NCBI GenBank assembly: GCA_004553495.1
Contig: SFLE01000001.1
Span: 1-64,000 of the forward strand
Length of the DNA stretch: 64,000 bases
Reading direction: 5' to 3'
DNA from: Clostridiales bacterium
GTDB lineage: Bacteria > Bacillota > Clostridia > Oscillospirales > Oscillospiraceae
Below are positions 16,943 to 25,499 of this stretch, one piece after another; position 1 is the first letter of the stretch; every line of letters starts with the position of its first letter. The notes below the pieces were generated by a model, which saw nothing but the letters and a program-made list of their open reading frames with translations, was not told the DNA's origin and searched no databases. A program made the translations under genes and the position numbers.

Positions 16943-19873
16943 TTATTTATCAAAAATCGCAACGAGCTTTGCATAAAGCTCATCGGGCTTAACGGGCTTT
17001 AGGATATAGCCGTTAAAATCGCTGAGGCTTCCTCCCTGCTCGTTTATAAATGCGTCCGCCGTCATTGCGACTATGGGCACGATCGGCGAATACCTCTTGC
17101 CGGAGGCACGGATCTCTGACGCGGCTTCGATACCGTTCATTTCCGGCATCTGAATATCCATAAGAATGCAGTCGTAGTAGCAATCGCTCTTTGATCTGAA
17201 AAGCTCCACCGATTCCCTGCCGTTTTCGGCGCAATCGACAACGGCACCGTGCCGCTCGAGCAGGCGGCAGGTTATGACGGTGTTTATCATCACATCGTCA
17301 ACGACCATTATTCTTCTGCCGTTTATGGAAGTGCAGTCTACCTCATTGCGCGCAAGCTCCGGCGCGGCACTCAGGGCATACGGTATCTCAACGGTAAAGG
17401 TAGTACCCTTACCGAGGCGGCTCTGAACGGATATGGTGCCGCCCTGGAGGTCTATCATGCTCTTGCAGATAGCCATTCCGAGGCCGCTTCCGGCTGCTCT
17501 GCCACCGTTTCCGCTCATCTCCTGAGTGTACGGCTCAAACAGGTGCCCGACAAACTCCTCGCTTATGCCGATGCCCGTGTCGGAGACCTCGATGTGCAGA
17601 ACGGCTGTTTTATCCGAGATCATCTTCTGATATGTCTCGAGTCTTACGCTGCCGCCGGTTTTGGTGAATTTATTCGCGTTTGACAGAAGGTTATTGAGAA
17701 TTTTGCGCAGCGAAAGCTCATCGCCGAGGACATTGGCATACTTTATGCCGGCAGTGTCGAGCTTAAAGTCGATGCCCTTGGAGCTCATGGTCGCGCTGAA
17801 CACCGAATAGACCTCGTCGAGGACATCGGTGAGAGAAAACGGCTTTGAATTAATCTCATACTTGCTGCTTTCTATCTTGCTCATGTCCATGATGTTGTTG
17901 AGCAGGCTGAGAAGATACTGCGATGACTGGTCTATCTGGTTGAGGTAATCTCGCAGCTCATCATCGCGCCCTTCGCCGACCATTTCGCGGGCGAGGTATG
18001 TGAGTCCCGCGATGGAGTTCATGGGCGTGCGTATCTCATGCGACATATGCGACAGAAATTCGCCCTTTGCGCGGCTCGAATCCTGCGCAAGCTCCACTGA
18101 GTTTCGCAGAAGCACCTGAGTTTCAATATCCCTTGTAATATCCGTAGCGACGCACACATAATGCGAAACGATACCGTCGGAGACTATGGGCGAAAACGCG
18201 CATCGAAGAGTTATGTCCCTGCCGTCGCCGGTTTTAAACGGAATGTCGGCTGCATAGCCTTCACTCTGCCCATCGGCTCCCTTGAGCGCGGCTATGACCT
18301 TGGCAGTGTTCTCCTCGTCCATGCACTCGGCGAGCGCCTGCCGCGCCGAACGCTGTGTGAAATAACTGCTGCGAAGTCCCAGCACGCGCTCGGTGTTGGC
18401 GCTGACAAAGCAGAAGCGGCTCTCGCCCTTGGGTTTTATGAGGATGACATTGGGTATAAACGCCGTCATGCTCGAGAAAAGATGCTCGCGCTCGGCGACC
18501 TGCTTATAAAGAGCTGCGTTCTTTATGGCTATCGACGCTATGGACGAGACCGTGCTGAGGAACGAAAAATCGGCATATGTATAGCTCACGCCGCGCTCCT
18601 TTTCGGCAAGCAGCAGCAACCCCACGACGCTGCCGCCGTCCTTGAGGGCGCTTATGCACGATATTCCGTGCTCGGAGAACATTTCCCGCTCGGAGCCCCA
18701 CATGGATTTATAAAGCGGATCTGTCTCAAATTCCTTGAGGACTATATGGTTGTTATCCGAGCCGTTTTCCTCGAAATAGCGCACACAGGGGTGATCCGCT
18801 GCTATAGTAAAGCTCGCTGGCTTTAAGGGCATAGCGCTGCATACCGGAACATACCTGCCATTATCGAGCAGGCATATATAAAGCTGGTTTACATGGATCT
18901 CGTTTTTTATGACCTTAACGGTCTGCCTTAAAATGCTGTCAATATCAAGCGTTTTTGAAACGCTGTCACTGTACTGCTTTATTCTGCTGCCCTGCCGCTC
19001 CTCATCGGAGAATATGGACATGAGGAGCTTTCTGAACGCCGTTATCGCCGCAAAGAGTATAACAGTGAGCAGCACAAACGCCTCGACCTCCGGACTGCCG
19101 AGATGGCCGCCAAAGTTTTCGAGGAAGGCAACTATTTTGCTGAACGAAAGCGCCGCGATGCTCACGCACAGCACCGCCGAAACAAGCATAAGTATGCTGC
19201 TGGATATGACCTGAGTAGTGTCGAACATACGGCGCTTATACAGCGAGCGGATAAACATTATCGCAAACGCCGTTCCGAAAAGCGCGTCCCACGGGAATGT
19301 ATTTCCGGGAAGTATCTGAATTATATTGCCGAACGCCAGCAGATAGCAGCCGATTATAAGCTCCATAACGCCGGGCGCTTTTTTGCCCTTGGTGCTGAGT
19401 ATACCGCGGAAAAGCTTTATGATGGAGCCCACAATGAACATTAGAAATACCAGCGGAATGCCGATGTGCCAATCCATCGCGTAGGTGTATACCGCCATGT
19501 CGTCGGCTCCGTAGGACACCTTGGGCGGAGCGAGGAAATAGCCGGTGGCGGATATAGCAAGTATGACTATCGTTCCGATAAACCATATAACGCGCGTGAG
19601 CCCGTTGCGGACATTGGCAAACTGATAAACATAGTTGTACACCAAAAATGCTATAGAGAACAACGCAAGCAGCGAGACATAGTACCAGAACTCATAGCTT
19701 GGGAAGACATTCAGGCGCATGAACACCGAGCCGCCGGACCACAGCACCATATCCCCGAGCAGGACGAGCCACGCCCGCATTTCGCGGCTGCGCTCGGCGG
19801 CGCAGAATGCCACGAACATAAGCGAAAAGCACAAAAACGCCGCGATATTTATGTATATGAAGGATACATTCAT
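16943..19873 (-). CDS. Hybrid sensor histidine kinase (7TM-GAF-PAS-HisKA-HATPase-REC)
   Basis: 976 residues. Seven or so membrane helices cover 1-285, a GAF-like domain about 300-455, a PAS domain about 465-590, HisKA with H612 in SHEIRTPMN, HATPase with N-box SNANKF (near 731) and G boxes DTGIGI and GSGLGM, and a C-terminal receiver with D859/D860 and phospho-acceptor D906 (LMDIQMP). The kinase should pass phosphate H612 to D906, then to a separate Hpt. That Hpt and a DNA-binding regulator are encoded upstream in the same operon. The ATG overlaps the GH3 stop by ATGA. The signal is unknown; the multi-helix sensor suggests a lipophilic or membrane ligand. Confidence 0.9.
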   Translation of the reverse strand: MNVSFIYINIAAFLCFSLMFVAFCAAERSREMRAWLVLLGDMVLWSGGSVFMRLNVFPSYEFWYYVSLLALFSIAFLVYNYVYQFANVRNGLTRVIWFIGTIVILAISATGYFLAPPKVSYGADDMAVYTYAMDWHIGIPLVFLMFIVGSIIKLFRGILSTKGKKAPGVMELIIGCYLLAFGNIIQILPGNTFPWDALFGTAFAIMFIRSLYKRRMFDTTQVISSSILMLVSAVLCVSIAALSFSKIVAFLENFGGHLGSPEVEAFVLLTVILFAAITAFRKLLMSIFSDEERQGSRIKQYSDSVSKTLDIDSILRQTVKVIKNEIHVNQLYICLLDNGRYVPVCSAMPLKPASFTIAADHPCVRYFEENGSDNNHIVLKEFETDPLYKSMWGSEREMFSEHGISCISALKDGGSVVGLLLLAEKERGVSYTYADFSFLSTVSSIASIAIKNAALYKQVAEREHLFSSMTAFIPNVILIKPKGESRFCFVSANTERVLGLRSSYFTQRSARQALAECMDEENTAKVIAALKGADGQSEGYAADIPFKTGDGRDITLRCAFSPIVSDGIVSHYVCVATDITRDIETQVLLRNSVELAQDSSRAKGEFLSHMSHEIRTPMNSIAGLTYLAREMVGEGRDDELRDYLNQIDQSSQYLLSLLNNIMDMSKIESSKYEINSKPFSLTDVLDEVYSVFSATMSSKGIDFKLDTAGIKYANVLGDELSLRKILNNLLSNANKFTKTGGSVRLETYQKMISDKTAVLHIEVSDTGIGISEEFVGHLFEPYTQEMSGNGGRAAGSGLGMAICKSMIDLQGGTISVQSRLGKGTTFTVEIPYALSAAPELARNEVDCTSINGRRIMVVDDVMINTVITCRLLERHGAVVDCAENGRESVELFRSKSDCYYDCILMDIQMPEMNGIEAASEIRASGKRYSPIVPIVAMTADAFINEQGGSLSDFNGYILKPVKPDELYAKLVAIFDK

Positions 19874-21477
19874 GCTCTCGCCTCCGTTTCGTCCAAGTTT
19901 ATCCCGCTGAGCATATTTTTAAGCCGCAGCGGATCGGGATTTATGCGCCGGAGCTTTTCTCCGTGCGCTTTTTCAAACGACTCGATAGTGCCGTGCGGCA
20001 GAACGCTTATCTGAAGCGGCTCTATATTGAGAAGCTTTTTAAGGTCCTTATAGTCGCTGTCAAAATACCTGAAGTACACCGACAAATGCTCGGTGAGCAC
20101 CTGCTTTGTGACGACATCGTTTGCGCTCGCCTCGGGCGTTACCTCAAGGTAGATGTGCAGAAACGGCGTGTTCTCCCCGTCATATTCCTTTGCCGCGAGC
20201 CAATCGCCGATGCCGAGCTTTGAAAGGCGGATGACCTCGTTTATGGATTTCTCCGTTATGCGGGTAAAGCCTGCTATGTCGATGACCGTAGGTATACGGT
20301 CAACATATGTAAACCTCGGCACTCCACTTTGCTTATCGACCTCCGTGCACCTGTACACATCACCGATGCGGTAGCGCATGAACGCACCGCCGTGCAGAAC
20401 GCTTATGACGATCTCGTATTTTGCGCCGGTGACGACCTCGTCCATAAGGCAGGTCATGGGGGTGTAGTCGGGATCGTCAAGGCTGCGGAGCATTTCGCTC
20501 TCGGGTATAAACTCATAAAAGCACGAATCCGGAAACAGCACCATTCCACGCTGCTCCCATGTGTCGCATCCGACACAGGTAGACTCCGTTCCGGCAGCGA
20601 CCTCGACGGGCGCAACTCCCCATGCGTCAGCAAGCCTGTCGCGGTAGCACTTGCCGTCGGTGCCGGTGCAGGCAAAGCCGGTTATCCTGAAAAGATCGAC
20701 CGGTTTTATCCTTCGGTGCTCCTTGCGGCAGTTATATTTTGCCTTCAAATACCGCGCGGCAATGACCGGCGAGATCTGCACTCCGCCTCCCCCGCCGCCC
20801 GTGGATATTTGCTTATCGAAATTTTCGGTTATGTAATTTGCCACGCTGCCCATGGCGAAAAAGTAATCAATTCCGCCGTTAAATGCCATTTTGAAGCCTT
20901 TTTTCATGCGCTGGCTGAACGACAAGTCGGAATACTCGTCGCTGTCGGGCAGCCACTCAAAGCGCATTTCCTCGTTCATGAGGGTAGGTATAAGTCCGGT
21001 TTCATACGGCAGAGGTGCGCCGCCATAGAGGAAGCGGTGACCGGGGCGGATATTGAAATCTGCCTTACCCTTTCCGGACACGAGCATTGCCATAGCCATT
21101 ATGTTATGCTTATAAGAATCAAGCATACTGCGGGTGTACGGCGCGATCTTTATCGGGCGCAGACCGCCCTCCCATGTCGTTTCTATCCAAATAACGGGAG
21201 CTGCCGGCAGTGCCGCGGGATCACGCCTGAACAGAATATCGGCATAGTCCTCGTAGCCGGTGAGCGGCATGCGCCTGATAAAGTCCTCGATGCTCTCGGG
21301 CGCGGGTCCTTTAAATATGCTCTTGCCCAGCTCACTCTCACACCAGGAGTTTATCTGCTCCTGCATGAGTCTGCGCTGGATGTACATATACTCTTTTATG
21401 TTGAGATCCAGATAGCCGCAATACTCCCGCCAGAGCTGCTGCTTGCTGAATTTTCTCAGTTTCTGTTGAAAGGTCAT
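19870..21477 (-). CDS. GH3-family acyl-adenylate-forming enzyme
   Basis: 535 residues. Three family motifs are visible: a phosphate-binding loop variant IETTWEGGLRPIK (98-110), GTESTCVGC followed by CFYEFIPE, and YRIGDVY. Plant GH3 enzymes adenylate a carboxylic acid (jasmonate, auxin) and condense it with an amino acid; bacterial members are mostly uncharacterised. The loop lacks the usual SSGTT spelling, so activity needs testing. The gene is 18 bases after the membrane methyltransferase and overlaps the hybrid kinase, which suggests that its product or substrate is connected with the sensed signal. That link is inference. Confidence 0.75.
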   Translation of the reverse strand: MTFQQKLRKFSKQQLWREYCGYLDLNIKEYMYIQRRLMQEQINSWCESELGKSIFKGPAPESIEDFIRRMPLTGYEDYADILFRRDPAALPAAPVIWIETTWEGGLRPIKIAPYTRSMLDSYKHNIMAMAMLVSGKGKADFNIRPGHRFLYGGAPLPYETGLIPTLMNEEMRFEWLPDSDEYSDLSFSQRMKKGFKMAFNGGIDYFFAMGSVANYITENFDKQISTGGGGGGVQISPVIAARYLKAKYNCRKEHRRIKPVDLFRITGFACTGTDGKCYRDRLADAWGVAPVEVAAGTESTCVGCDTWEQRGMVLFPDSCFYEFIPESEMLRSLDDPDYTPMTCLMDEVVTGAKYEIVISVLHGGAFMRYRIGDVYRCTEVDKQSGVPRFTYVDRIPTVIDIAGFTRITEKSINEVIRLSKLGIGDWLAAKEYDGENTPFLHIYLEVTPEASANDVVTKQVLTEHLSVYFRYFDSDYKDLKKLLNIEPLQISVLPHGTIESFEKAHGEKLRRINPDPLRLKNMLSGINLDETEARA

Positions 21478-21495
21478 ATCTTCTATCCGAATGGT

Positions 21496-22017
21496 TTATC
21501 TTTTAAATATCTTTTTAATGCCGTCGGCGCGGGGTATAATAAACGGCACACGCTTTTTATACTCACCGTAGCCCCCTATGGTTTTCGGGAATATCCACAC
21601 ATCCTCTGCAAAAGCCAGAAGCAGGTCGAGCCCCGTGTATATCAGTGCGTCGGCAAGCGGCAGCGCGACGGCAAAGTGCAGGCTTATATAAAGCCCCGCG
21701 AAGAACAGCACTCCGGGGTGGCGGCACATTGCGTAAAAACTGCTGTCGCACACCTGCCGTCCGGTATCCTGCGTGGCATACGCCTCCTTGACCGGAAATG
21801 AGCCGAACAGCGCATACAGCAAAAGCAGCAGAAAGGCAGCCGCCAGGATGCTCCATGTAAGGTTCGCGCCCTTTAGAGTTATCCTCGCTCCGGTCGCGGC
21901 GGCAAGCATAATAAGCCCTATGGGAAAGCACAGACGCAGGAGCCTTCTGCCTAAAACGGCATCGTTTATATCCCCCAGCAGCATGAGCAAAAATGCCGCC
22001 GTTCCGAGAATTATCAT
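21496..22017 (-). CDS. ICMT/PEMT-like integral membrane methyltransferase
   Basis: 173 residues from the ATG at 22017, which overlaps the Hpt stop by ATGA. Four or five membrane helices. The C-terminal part has the family signature CRHPG...E...YGEYKKRVPFIIP, as in isoprenylcysteine carboxyl methyltransferase and phospholipid methyltransferase relatives, where RHP and a late Glu bind S-adenosylmethionine. Substrates are typically lipids or lipid-like carboxylates. It lies directly before the GH3 gene. Confidence 0.6.
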   Translation of the reverse strand: MIILGTAAFLLMLLGDINDAVLGRRLLRLCFPIGLIMLAAATGARITLKGANLTWSILAAAFLLLLLYALFGSFPVKEAYATQDTGRQVCDSSFYAMCRHPGVLFFAGLYISLHFAVALPLADALIYTGLDLLLAFAEDVWIFPKTIGGYGEYKKRVPFIIPRADGIKKIFKR

Positions 22018-22364
22018 AGCGAGCCTATCATTTCCGCGGCAGCGGCATACTCCCGCTCGGCTGCCTCTCGGTAGCTTGCAGCGGAAACGGTGTCTCCCGC
22101 GCGCAGGCACTCCGTCATGTCCTTCAGAACGCCGTGCAGCCCTGTCATGCCTAGCATTCCGGAGCTTCCCTTGAGCGAGTGAGCCGCACGAAAGCCCTTT
22201 TCGGCGTTATTTTCATTGAGCGCAGACATGAGCTTTTTAAAGTTATCATCGGCAAGGAACATGGAAAGAAGGTCCTTGAGCATCTGCTCATCTCCTGCGC
22301 AGCGGTCGATCGTTCCGGCATAATCCATGCCGCAGCGCGCATAGGCGCCCTCAAGCTTCGTCAT
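22014..22364 (-). CDS. Stand-alone Hpt phosphotransfer protein
   Basis: 116 residues, one four-helix Hpt domain. The phosphorylated histidine is H62 in AHSLKGSSGMLG. The ATG at 22364 lies inside the last codons of the response-regulator gene (14-base overlap), and its stop overlaps the methyltransferase start. It should shuttle phosphate between the receiver of the hybrid kinase and the response regulator, completing a His-Asp-His-Asp relay. Confidence 0.88.
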   Translation of the reverse strand: MTKLEGAYARCGMDYAGTIDRCAGDEQMLKDLLSMFLADDNFKKLMSALNENNAEKGFRAAHSLKGSSGMLGMTGLHGVLKDMTECLRAGDTVSAASYREAAEREYAAAAEMIGSL

Positions 22365-23067
22365 CGTTCCGCTCCTTATACTCGAATATCTCCGACGGTC
22401 TGCCGCCGGTCTTACAGTCAAGCGTTATGGAGACCTCGCCGAGGCTGTGCATATACTTTAAATATCTGCGCGAGGTAACGGTCGAAAGTCCAAGTCCCTC
22501 GCTTATCTCGACAAGCGGCATTTTTTTGTCCGCGCACGAGCGCATGAATGTGCGCACATTCTCCAAAGTCGTTTTGTTGATCTTGCCGGGGTTCGGAACT
22601 CCGGCGGTATGCTGGTCGGTGTTATAATTGCGATGCGGGGTGAGCAGAATGTCCACCTTATCCTGAGTCCACACTCTGGTGCTGCGCACAAGCTTCATAA
22701 CGGTGTCAAATCGTGCTATCGCCTTCTCGAGCCGCAGCGAGTTGAAGGGCTTGAGAATGTAATCGCATATGCCATAGCACATTGCGGCGCGGATGACCGA
22801 ATAATCGTCAGCCGAGGTTATCATAATGACCTGAATATCGACATTCGTTTTTCTGAGCTGTGACAGAAACTCTATGCCGTTCATGCCGGGCATGAAATAA
22901 TCGAGAACAACGAGGTCAGCCCCGTCGGGATGCTCGGTCAGATACTCGAGCGCATCGGTGCATCTTCTGAAATTGCCGGAGAGCTTTAGCTGGGGAAACT
23001 TGCCAAGCTGTTTTTCCAGTATCGAGCAGACCATCAGATCGTCCTCGACGATTATAGTTTTATACAA
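22351..23067 (-). CDS. CitB/DcuR-type response regulator
   Basis: 238 residues from the TTG at 23067; GAGGTGG lies 5 bases ahead and the product then begins with the usual YKTIIVEDD. A GTG at 23076 is an alternative. Receiver with D56 (VVLDYFMPGMNG), Thr in MITSADD and Lys in LKPFN, then a C-terminal helix-turn-helix of the CitB family (ISEGLGLSTVTSRRYLKYM and GGRPSEIFEY). This family is normally paired with CitA/DcuS kinases, not with a hybrid kinase plus Hpt. It is the first gene of the operon and may control the operon itself. Confidence 0.9.
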   Translation of the reverse strand: MYKTIIVEDDLMVCSILEKQLGKFPQLKLSGNFRRCTDALEYLTEHPDGADLVVLDYFMPGMNGIEFLSQLRKTNVDIQVIMITSADDYSVIRAAMCYGICDYILKPFNSLRLEKAIARFDTVMKLVRSTRVWTQDKVDILLTPHRNYNTDQHTAGVPNPGKINKTTLENVRTFMRSCADKKMPLVEISEGLGLSTVTSRRYLKYMHSLGEVSITLDCKTGGRPSEIFEYKERNDDEA

Positions 23068-23189
23068 ACAAACCACCTCATATGTCCAGCGCGGCTATAA
23101 CGCGTCTAAATTGCATTATATTTATTTTACCAACTTTTTTTACTCCGGTCAACAAAAATCAGGATAAATAGTTATTAAATATCCTTTAC

Positions 23190-23218
23190 TTGCAAGTGGA
23201 AAAATATCGTGATACAAT
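23190..23218 (+). promoter_or_regulatory. Promoter of the small acidic protein gene
   Basis: TTGCAA (23190-23195) and TACAAT (23213-23218) are separated by exactly 17 bases, about 28 bases before the start codon. The intergenic region also has to hold the divergent promoter of the response-regulator operon. Confidence 0.7.
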
Positions 23219-23246
23219 TAGCAAAAACCTATACGGAGGAGTATAA

Positions 23247-23567
23247 ATGACAAACGACGAACGCACCGATCTGAAAAAAGAGATTGAGGAGCAGGACGGT
23301 TATAAATACAACGACGAGCTGTATTACACCGGACAGGGCGACCTTCTTGACACCGCCGAGGGCAGAGCAAAGTTCTGCAAGCTCAATGAGACCACCGTGT
23401 TCAAGAAAAAAGACCCCACCGTTTGGAACAACTACATCTGGGTGTTCAACAATCAGGGAGTCGGCATGACGATAAAACGCCAGAGCCATGTTGATCCGCA
23501 GCTCATGGAGTGCATCGACTACGATGCCGACGGAAACGAGATCGGAAAGGCTTACGAGCCGACATGA
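23247..23567 (+). CDS. Small acidic hypothetical protein
   Basis: 106 residues with no family I recognise. It has a strong GGAGG ribosome binding site and its own promoter and terminator, so it is a real single-gene unit. The product is soluble, charged and aromatic-rich (VWNNYIWVFNNQG), with no signal peptide or membrane helix and two cysteines. It is divergent from the phosphorelay operon and convergent with hypB. Confidence 0.7.
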   Translation: MTNDERTDLKKEIEEQDGYKYNDELYYTGQGDLLDTAEGRAKFCKLNETTVFKKKDPTVWNNYIWVFNNQGVGMTIKRQSHVDPQLMECIDYDADGNEIGKAYEPT

Positions 23568-23574
23568 TCATGAT

Positions 23575-23611
23575 AAAAAGGACAGCTTCTTTGAGAAGCT
23601 GTCCTTTTTTT
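23575..23611. terminator. Bidirectional terminator between the small protein gene and hypB
   Basis: AAAAAGGACAGCTTCT pairs with AGAAGCTGTCCTTTTT around TTG; there are A and T runs on both sides, so it can serve both converging genes. Confidence 0.9.
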
Positions 23612-23612
23612 A

Positions 23613-24281
23613 TTACTTATTCCACTCGGCGACCTGAGTGCGCAGCCAGTCTGCCCACTGGTCGATGCCCTCGCCGGTTCTTGCGGAGATGGGGATGATG
23701 GTTATATTGGGATTGAGCTTTTTAACATACTCGTGGCACTTATCGAGATCAAAGTCGAAGTACGGCATTACATCGATTTTATTTACGAGCAGCACATCGC
23801 AGATAGAGAACATAAGGGGATATTTGAGGGGCTTGTCATGTCCCTCGGGAACGGAGAGGATCATGGCGTTTTTAACGGCGCCCGTGTCAAACTCTGCGGG
23901 GCAAACGAGGTTGCCGACATTCTCGAGGATCGCAAAATCTATATTTTCGGTTCCAAGACCCTCAAGTCCCTGCTTTGTCATGCCCGCGTCGAGGTGGCAC
24001 ATACCGCCGGTGTGGAGCTGGATGACCTTTGCGCCGGTCTCCGCTATGGTATGCGCATCAACATCCGAGTCGATGTCCGCCTCCATTACGCCGATGCGCA
24101 TCTCGTCCTTGAGAGCGGCGATCGTCGCCTTGAGGGTGGTGGTCTTGCCTGAGCCGGGGGACGACATGAGATTTAGGAGGAATGTTTTCTCCTTTTTGAG
24201 CTCCTGTCTGAGCTTATCCGCTTCCCTGTCGTTGTTTTCAAAAACGCTTTTTTTGATTTCGAGTACTCTGAATCCTTCCAT
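23613..24281 (-). CDS. hypB: Hydrogenase/urease nickel-insertion GTPase HypB
   Basis: 222 residues. SIMIBI-class GTPase: P-loop SSPGSGKTT (residues 40-48), metal-site and switch regions in EADIDSDVDAH and GGMCHLDAGM, and NKID for guanine specificity. HypB delivers nickel to [NiFe]-hydrogenase with HypA. There is no N-terminal CXXCGC or His-rich nickel store. No other hyp gene or hydrogenase subunit lies in the window, so its client is encoded elsewhere. Confidence 0.92.
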   Translation of the reverse strand: MEGFRVLEIKKSVFENNDREADKLRQELKKEKTFLLNLMSSPGSGKTTTLKATIAALKDEMRIGVMEADIDSDVDAHTIAETGAKVIQLHTGGMCHLDAGMTKQGLEGLGTENIDFAILENVGNLVCPAEFDTGAVKNAMILSVPEGHDKPLKYPLMFSICDVLLVNKIDVMPYFDFDLDKCHEYVKKLNPNITIIPISARTGEGIDQWADWLRTQVAEWNK

Positions 24282-24302
24282 TGTTCATGCACCTCTGTAT
24301 AT

Positions 24303-25499
24303 TTAGTTTAGTGAATCCATTATAGTGTTCAGGACATTATCAAAGTTCCTGCTGTTTACCGAGTATTCCGCGTTTGCGGCATATTCCTCGTGCCGCGCAT
24401 CCGACTGCATTTTGTCTATGGCTTCCATGAGCCGTTCATACACCGGATGCTCCGATGTGCCGCTTTGAGTGCCGATGGCCGCCATATATCCGCTATCGGC
24501 TACGAAACGGCTATTGACCTTTGCCGAGCAGAACCAGCGCAGGAACATCTGCGACGACCTCTCGCGGCTTTCGTCGGATGCCAGTATAGTCATGCCAAGC
24601 ACCCGTTCGGTGTAAACCGGCATACCGTCCTTCATATAAGGAAAGTCAGCAAACACGAACCTATCATCGTCGAGCTTTGCGGCATACTGCATGATGTCCG
24701 CGCTCGAGACTATCGCCGCGGCTATCTCACCGTCGGCAAGGAGCTGCGTCGCCTTGCCGTTTGTGGAGGTAACCCCGCGGTCATACGCCGTTTCGGCAAG
24801 AAGCTTATAGACATATTTGCAATTTTCGTTATCCGTGTCATAAGGGCTCACGCCGTCGAACTCATCGCCGAGCTGCGCAACGCTGCTGCGGAAAAACATC
24901 GAGTAGTCGGATATTGAGAAAAAGCTGCTCGTGTTTCGCTTATAGTACTCCCCTGCCACCGAGCACAGCTTTTCAAAGCTCGATATTGCTCCGGCATCGG
25001 AAAACATTTCGGTGTTTAAGATAAAAACATTAGTCTCCGCCGCGATAGGCACCGCCACGAGCCCGTTTTTGCCGGTAGCCGCGCCGAGCATCGACTCATC
25101 GTAATCCGAGGTCTCCCACTTTCCGAAATAGGCATCCATATCCGCAAGCAGGGACTCGGAGTCAAGATATGCCGCAAAATCGGTGTCGCAGGCAAGCATA
25201 TCCGGAAGCTGAGAGCCGTTTTGAGCGGCTGCGCACACCTCGTCATACAGCTCCTTGCTGCTTTCAAAGCCGCGCGGCACAACGGTTATGCCGTATTCTG
25301 CGCCGTCGCCCTCGTTATACTCCGCGCACAGCGCCTCAAACCCCGACCACATTGCATCGTCGTTTACATACCACACGCTGACCTCCTGCTGAGCATCAGG
25401 TCTATACGGGGCATAGTGGGCAAAGTATATGTACATAGCGCCGCCGATCACCAGCAGCGCCGCCAGACCAATGGCGAGTTTATACTTTATTTTTGACAT
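24303..25499 (-). CDS. Membrane-anchored extracellular solute-binding protein
   Basis: 398 residues from the ATG at 25499, preferred over an upstream GTG because AAGGA stands 7 bases ahead. One N-terminal membrane segment (YKLAIGLAALLVIGGAMYIYF) without a lipobox cysteine, so it is probably held by this helix. The rest has the look of family 1 (sugar-type) ABC binding proteins, e.g. DMLACDTDFAAYLDS, LVAVPIAAETNVFILN and LADGEIAAAIVSS. No permease or ATPase gene is adjacent, so it may be a ligand sensor or work with a transporter elsewhere. Confidence 0.7.
   Translation of the reverse strand: MSKIKYKLAIGLAALLVIGGAMYIYFAHYAPYRPDAQQEVSVWYVNDDAMWSGFEALCAEYNEGDGAEYGITVVPRGFESSKELYDEVCAAAQNGSQLPDMLACDTDFAAYLDSESLLADMDAYFGKWETSDYDESMLGAATGKNGLVAVPIAAETNVFILNTEMFSDAGAISSFEKLCSVAGEYYKRNTSSFFSISDYSMFFRSSVAQLGDEFDGVSPYDTDNENCKYVYKLLAETAYDRGVTSTNGKATQLLADGEIAAAIVSSADIMQYAAKLDDDRFVFADFPYMKDGMPVYTERVLGMTILASDESRERSSQMFLRWFCSAKVNSRFVADSGYMAAIGTQSGTSEHPVYERLMEAIDKMQSDARHEEYAANAEYSVNSRNFDNVLNTIMDSLN

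Noticed and set aside
20329..21801. Open frame of 490 codons on the plus strand opposite GH3
   Set aside because: Spans two real minus-strand genes and their junction, with no domain in its translation.
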